Part shown: positions 24,271 through 27,435 of the stretch, one piece after another
Position numbering within the stretch: position 1 is the first letter of the stretch
Layout of the letters: the number at the start of each line of letters is the position of its first letter
Source: an uncultured bacterium
GTDB lineage: Bacteria; Bacteroidota; Bacteroidia; Bacteroidales; Muribaculaceae
DNA: 27,435 nucleotides
Reading direction: 5' to 3'
Assembly: GCA_905214735.1 (NCBI GenBank)
Contig: CAJMNI010000035.1
Coordinates: 1-27,435, forward strand
Position numbers and translations under genes: made by a program
The notes under the pieces: model-generated
What the model was told of the DNA's origin: nothing
What the model saw: the letters and a program-made list of their open reading frames with translations, nothing else
Databases searched by the model: none

Positions 24271-25668
24271 TTGGACTTAGACCCTTATCCGGCGACATCG
24301 CTGCTCAATATGCTTCTGTCAGCGCAGCCGGCAATCAGTTTTCACGCCCCCGGCGCGGGCGGCCCTTCCGAATGGTTCGCATGGGGCTTTATAATGCTGA
24401 TCGTTGTTTTTTGCCTCTGCATGTCGGCTTTTGTGTCGGGAAGCGAGATCGCTTTCTTCGGACTGCAGCCGCGTGAAGTGGAGGAACTCGAAGACTCCGA
24501 AAATCCGAAAGAGCGGAAGGCGAAGTTTCTGCTCGATCATAGCGAGAATCTTCTCGCCACGATTCTGATCTCCAACAATCTTGTCAATATCACGATGGTA
24601 GTGCTTCTGACGTTTGCCATCGGCGAAACGGTGACGTTCAACAGCACCGTGGTCAATTTCCTGGTGCAGACCGTTTTCATGACGTTCCTTCTGCTCCTCT
24701 TCGGCGAGATATTCCCTAAGCTCGTGGCGCGCAACCGCACTCTCCGCTGGGTGAGGATGGCCGCTCCGGGCGTCGGATTCCTTTATACTCTTTTCTCACC
24801 GCTGTCGAAGCTGATGGTGAAGTCTACCTCTATCGTCAACCGGATCATCACCAAGAAGCAGGAGACGATCTCGGCCGATCAGCTTGAGAAGGCTCTGGAA
24901 ATCTCCGATGTGAAGGAGGGGGAAGACAAGGAGATGCTGGAGGGAATCCTGAGCTTCGGCGAGAAGGAGGCGCGGGAGATCATGATTTCACGTGTCGACA
25001 TCACGTCGATCGAGTTTCACGATTCCTGGGACGAGGCGCTGAAAGTAATCCTTGAGTCGGGATATTCGCGAATCCCCGTCTACGACACTACGAAAGATAC
25101 GATCTGCGGCATTCTCTATTCGAAAGATTTGCTTCCCTACATCGGGAAAAGCGAGCGCCCGGCGTGGACTTCCCTGCTGCGCGAGCCTTATTTCGTGCCG
25201 GAGTCGCGCATGATCGACGACCTCCTGGAGGATTTCCGCAAACGCAAGATTCATATCGCCATTGTGATCGACGAATATGGCTGCACCCAGGGAATCGTGA
25301 CTCTGGAGGATATCATCGAGGAGATCGTGGGCGACATTGATGACGAGTATGACGAGACTGATTCGATGTTCAAGCGCGTTGCCCCCGATGTCTATATCTT
25401 CGAGGCGAAAACCCCTCTGTCGGATTTCCTGCATGTGGTGGGAGTGGAGGAGGATTCGCTGGGCGAACTCGGCGACGCGGAGACTCTCGCCGGTCTCCTT
25501 CTGGAGATCAAGGGGGATTTCCCTTCGATGAAGGAGACCCTCGAACTCGGGCGGCTTAAATTCCGGGTGCTCGAGATCGAGAAGCACCGCATCATGAAGG
25601 TGAAGGTTACGGTGGCCGACGAGGCTTCCGCTTCAGATCAGGATAAAGAAAAGAAATCAGATAAATAG
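24271..25668 (+). CDS. gldE: GldE-like CNNM/CBS-domain membrane protein (hemolysin C/CorC family)
   Basis: A 465-residue protein with an N-terminal CNNM/DUF21 transmembrane domain (helices at about 37-60, 95-120 and 125-150, with SAFVSGSEIAFFGLQPREVE typical of the family), two CBS domains (about 237-292, SGYSRIPVYDTTKDTICGIL; about 309-365, HIAIVIDEYGCTQGIVTLED) and a C-terminal CorC_HlyC transporter-associated domain. Relatives transport or sense Mg2+/Co2+; in Bacteroidota the subgroup is named GldE and sits beside a phosphopantetheinyl transferase gene, as here. It probably starts at a TTG (24271, MDLDPYPATS), which keeps the usual N-terminal length; an ATG at 24310 is the alternative and would lose 13 residues. 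Inner membrane. Confidence 0.87.
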   Translation: MDLDPYPATSLLNMLLSAQPAISFHAPGAGGPSEWFAWGFIMLIVVFCLCMSAFVSGSEIAFFGLQPREVEELEDSENPKERKAKFLLDHSENLLATILISNNLVNITMVVLLTFAIGETVTFNSTVVNFLVQTVFMTFLLLLFGEIFPKLVARNRTLRWVRMAAPGVGFLYTLFSPLSKLMVKSTSIVNRIITKKQETISADQLEKALEISDVKEGEDKEMLEGILSFGEKEAREIMISRVDITSIEFHDSWDEALKVILESGYSRIPVYDTTKDTICGILYSKDLLPYIGKSERPAWTSLLREPYFVPESRMIDDLLEDFRKRKIHIAIVIDEYGCTQGIVTLEDIIEEIVGDIDDEYDETDSMFKRVAPDVYIFEAKTPLSDFLHVVGVEEDSLGELGDAETLAGLLLEIKGDFPSMKETLELGRLKFRVLEIEKHRIMKVKVTVADEASASDQDKEKKSDK

Positions 25669-25719
25669 GCTCTGTCGGATAAAAACAGACTCTAATCAGA
25701 TAAAAAGTTCCGAAAGGAT

Positions 25720-26511
25720 ATGGAAGAAGATTTCATCTATTGGCGCCATCCGACTCTTCCCGGCATCAAGGTGGAGGAGATCAGCGGTGGGGAGACGCGC
25801 AAGGGGGCCACATGGCTTGAGATGGCGCGTCAGGTGTATTGCGAGAATGGTCGCGACAGCTATCGCGAGATCGGACATTTCCATAACGGCGCTCCTTTCC
25901 TTTTCGGGGAGCAGTCGAGGATATCAGTGACGCATTGCCCGGGGCTTCTCGCTGTGGCGACTCTTCCGTCCACTCCCGAAGTGGAGCTTGGTGTCTATTC
26001 GCGCAGGGCGGCGCTCGGCATCGACGCCGAACGCTCTGACCGCCGGCAGGTGCTCGACGTGAGGGAACGTTTCCTCTCGGAGCGCGAGCTGGAGATGATT
26101 CCGGCCGACGACGTGAGGATGAATATCCTTGCCTGGACGCTCAAGGAGGCCGCCTATAAGGCCGCTTTCTGCGAGGGTCTCGATCTGCGCCGTGACATAG
26201 CGATCGAAAAAATGCCTGTTTTCGGACCTCCGACCATTGTCTACGACAAAAAGGAGTTTGACACTACTGGCAAAGGCGCCGGTTTCGGTGAGGAGGGTTA
26301 CGGCCTGGTCAGCGTCAGGATGCATCGTTGTGGGGAAGGCGCCGCCGACGGATGCGAAAAAGCCGGAGACCGTAATGACGGTTCCGGCTCGGATAATAAT
26401 AGTGATGATTTTGATGTAGAGCGGTTGAAGGCGTTCAGCTATCTTTCCGATGATTTCGTGGTGTCGCTGGTCTTTTCGCCTCAATGCGCAAAGTTCGGCA
26501 AGTCTGTGTGA
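25720..26511 (+). CDS. 4'-phosphopantetheinyl transferase superfamily protein
   Basis: A 263-residue Sfp/AcpT-like protein that moves phosphopantetheine from CoA to a serine on acyl- or peptidyl-carrier proteins. The Mg2+/CoA site ALGIDAER has Asp102 and Glu104, and the second motif WTLKEAAYKA has Glu143 and Lys147, both in the expected order and spacing. The N-terminal half carries FHNGAPFLF and SVTHCPGLLAVA, the usual His/Ser region. Before the last beta-strand lies an unusual low-complexity stretch rich in Gly, Asp, Asn and Ser (about residues 204-232). It is 51 bases after gldE and probably in the same operon. The stop codon lies inside a 21-base tandem duplication. Confidence 0.9.
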   Translation: MEEDFIYWRHPTLPGIKVEEISGGETRKGATWLEMARQVYCENGRDSYREIGHFHNGAPFLFGEQSRISVTHCPGLLAVATLPSTPEVELGVYSRRAALGIDAERSDRRQVLDVRERFLSERELEMIPADDVRMNILAWTLKEAAYKAAFCEGLDLRRDIAIEKMPVFGPPTIVYDKKEFDTTGKGAGFGEEGYGLVSVRMHRCGEGAADGCEKAGDRNDGSGSDNNSDDFDVERLKAFSYLSDDFVVSLVFSPQCAKFGKSV

Positions 26512-26535
26512 TGGCTTGGCAAGTTTGTGTGATGG
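26497..26535. repeat. 21-base-period direct repeat across the PPTase stop codon
   Basis: Copies of an 18-base unit at 26497-26514 and 26518-26535 differ at one position. The first copy contains the gene's TGA stop, and the second repeats it in frame. Confidence 0.85.
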
Positions 26536-26539
26536 AGAG

Positions 26540-26650
26540 TTAAAGAATGCTGCGCAGCTGAAGGAGGATGATCGTGAGTCCGACTGCGTAAACCACTATT
26601 AATCCTGAACGTCCTCCGAAAAGGTCGAATTGTCTTTTTGCTTGCTTCAT
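26540..26650 (-). CDS. 36-residue putative single-span membrane peptide
   Basis: ATG at 26648-26650, TAA at 26540-26542. The peptide has a basic N-terminus (MKQAKRQFDLFGGRSG), then a continuous hydrophobic helix of about 17 residues (LIVVYAVGLTIILLQ), and ends LRSIL. This is the charge and length pattern of a small inner-membrane protein with the N-terminus in the cytoplasm. A TAACTTTG element lies 94 bases upstream on the same strand and a hairpin-forming leader lies between. It is convergent with the phosphopantetheinyl transferase gene, whose stop is 28 bases away. No family is recognised; it is too short for common gene callers. Confidence 0.55.
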   Translation of the reverse strand: MKQAKRQFDLFGGRSGLIVVYAVGLTIILLQLRSIL

Positions 26651-26743
26651 AATGATATAAATTTAGCAGGTTGAGTCAATGTGTCGCAGGGGTGCTTTCG
26701 GCGCTTTTTTGCGGTTGTCAGGCGCTTTCCCCTATCGACAATG

Positions 26744-26751
26744 CAAAGTTA
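26744..26751 (-). promoter_or_regulatory. Probable -7 element of the micro-protein gene
   Basis: The minus strand reads TAACTTTG, the same sequence as in the tRNA-Phe and ncRNA promoters. No clear TTTG lies at the -33 distance. A second TAnnTTTG (complement of 26790-26797) lies 39 bases further upstream, also without a partner. Confidence 0.5.
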
Positions 26752-26835
26752 GTTTGATGCGGTGCCACAGTCTTGCAGCTTATTGTTAACAAATATAAAA
26801 TCTTGTAAAATATTTTTTATTTTGCACTTTGCGAA

Positions 26836-26866
26836 TTGACAAAAAAATGGTTAATTACTAATTTTG
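26836..26866 (+). promoter_or_regulatory. Promoter-like pair ahead of the interrupted ORF and XRE gene
   Basis: TTG at 26836-26838, a 20-base spacer and TAATTTTG at 26859-26866. The predicted start is near 26872; it could drive the ORF at 26981 and the regulator gene at 27162. Confidence 0.5.
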
Positions 26867-26980
26867 TAATAGAGAATTGTAAGGTCTGTTTTGTTTATTG
26901 CCTTATTGGATGTAAAGAAGTTGTTTTGATGTCTTAAGCTTGATAATGTGTGGTTTGGCTTAGGGCAATGGGTTTAAGAA

Positions 26981-27178
26981 ATGAACTCGTCTGATGAGGC
27001 TTTAGAACAGAGCCTAAATATTCTGAGGAAGTTGCAGGAATTTTATTTATGATTCGGCAATTTCTCTGAGCCCAATGAGGGTCGACTTAATGAATTTGTA
27101 TACCTGAACAAACAAGAACCTAACGGTAGAAATCTTGGATTAACGTTTTTTTTGCATCGTGATGAATATTGGACATGA
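26981..27178 (+). pseudogene. Short ORF interrupted by one in-frame TGA
   Basis: From ATG 26981 the frame encodes 23 residues beginning MNSSDEALEQSLNILRKLQE, stops at TGA (27050-27052), then stays open for 41 more codons with protein-like composition (FSEPNEGRLNEFVYLN, then GLTFFLHRDEYWT) up to TGA at 27176-27178. The end overlaps the start of the XRE regulator gene by 17 bases, which is typical of a co-translated pair. It may be a gene broken by a nonsense change, or two chance frames. No family is recognised. Confidence 0.35.
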
Positions 27179-27353
27179 AATCAGAAAGAGACGGCAGGAG
27201 TTACGGCTCACGCAGCAGTCGCTTGCCGATATGTCAGGTGTCAGTGTGAGAATGATCAAGTCAATAGAGGGCGATTATGCAAATCCGTCTATGCGCACCG
27301 TAGACAAATTGCTGAAAACTCTCGGTCTCACGCTCGCCATTGCGGAAGTATAA
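27162..27353 (+). CDS. XRE-family helix-turn-helix regulator (HipB-like)
   Basis: A 63-residue protein that is almost entirely one Cro/C1-type HTH domain: IRKRRQELRLTQQSLADMSG is helices 1-2, VSVRMIKSIEGDYANPSMRT the recognition helix and following turn, and DKLLKTLGLTLAIAEV the last helix. Its size and sequence style resemble HipB antitoxins of HipBA modules and small autoregulators. ATG at 27162; a GTG one codon earlier is possible. The 82 bases that remain after the stop contain no start of a hipA-like gene, so a toxin partner would have to lie beyond the window or be absent. A small GC hairpin (27418-27431) lies next to the right edge. Confidence 0.8.
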   Translation: MNIGHEIRKRRQELRLTQQSLADMSGVSVRMIKSIEGDYANPSMRTVDKLLKTLGLTLAIAEV

Positions 27354-27435
27354 AAAATAGATTAATTGGTAAAAACTTACAAACAATACTTCGGTTATTT
27401 TTTGAGAATTTGTTAACGGCTCCGAGGAGCCAAGT

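Larger units (their letters stand above)
26512..27161. other. AT-rich intergenic stretch with a micro-protein and a broken ORF
   Basis: These 650 bases hold a 36-codon minus-strand gene (26540-26650), its -7 element (26744-26751), a plus-strand promoter-like pair (26836-26866) and an ORF interrupted by one TGA (26981-27178). Base composition drops sharply toward AT from about 26,750, which suggests a boundary with less conserved DNA. Confidence 0.6.

Noticed and set aside
27162..27435. HipBA toxin-antitoxin module
   Set aside because: Only the small HTH protein is visible; no hipA-like start lies in the remaining 82 bases, so the module cannot be claimed from this window.

Overview
The window looks like chromosomal DNA of a member of the Bacteroidales (Bacteroidota). 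The evidence is the repeated Bacteroidota promoter signature (TTTG, 19-21 bases, TAnnTTTG) ahead of many genes, the weak or absent Shine-Dalgarno sequences, and the gene set: a GldE-type CBS protein next to a phosphopantetheinyl transferase, a GIN-domain (DUF2807) protein, a DUF4369/thioredoxin-fold lipoprotein, paired rhomboids, and a PNPase with an Arg/Gly/Asp tail. The high-GC coding DNA and gene order fit a Muribaculaceae-like organism, but that family assignment is inference.

Bases 1-12,700 are read almost entirely on the minus strand. At the left edge an AT-rich gene for a C-terminally shortened transglutaminase-like membrane protein lies on the 3' side of tRNA-Phe(GAA), which has a clear promoter and terminator. 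Then come a polysaccharide flippase, a GIN-domain secreted protein, DusB, an M16 zinc peptidase, a membrane-anchored TPR protein, a 600-base gap holding a probable structured RNA with its own promoter and terminator hairpin, a ProXp-ala-type tRNA editing deacylase, an M3 dipeptidyl carboxypeptidase, a membrane-anchored endonuclease/exonuclease/phosphatase-fold protein, and two rhomboid proteins.

Bases 13,000-16,330 are plus strand: HU, arginyl-tRNA synthetase, a Bax-inhibitor-1 family membrane protein and a small acidic protein. A bidirectional terminator separates these from pnp (minus). Plus-strand genes from 19,039 to 26,511 are a thioredoxin-fold lipoprotein (apparently leaderless and without redox cysteines), a SUI1-domain protein, a large UvrD/AddA-like helicase-nuclease, GldE, and a 4'-phosphopantetheinyl transferase. 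The AT-rich right end holds an unlisted 36-residue membrane peptide on the minus strand, an ORF broken by one TGA, and a small XRE/HipB-like regulator next to the window edge.

Most of the window is housekeeping: translation and tRNA quality control, RNA turnover, DNA repair, envelope proteolysis. The parts least explained by known genes are the RNA at 6605-6830, the micro-protein at 26540-26650 and the broken ORF at 26981-27178. I saw no CRISPR array, insertion sequence, integrase or recognisable defence locus.
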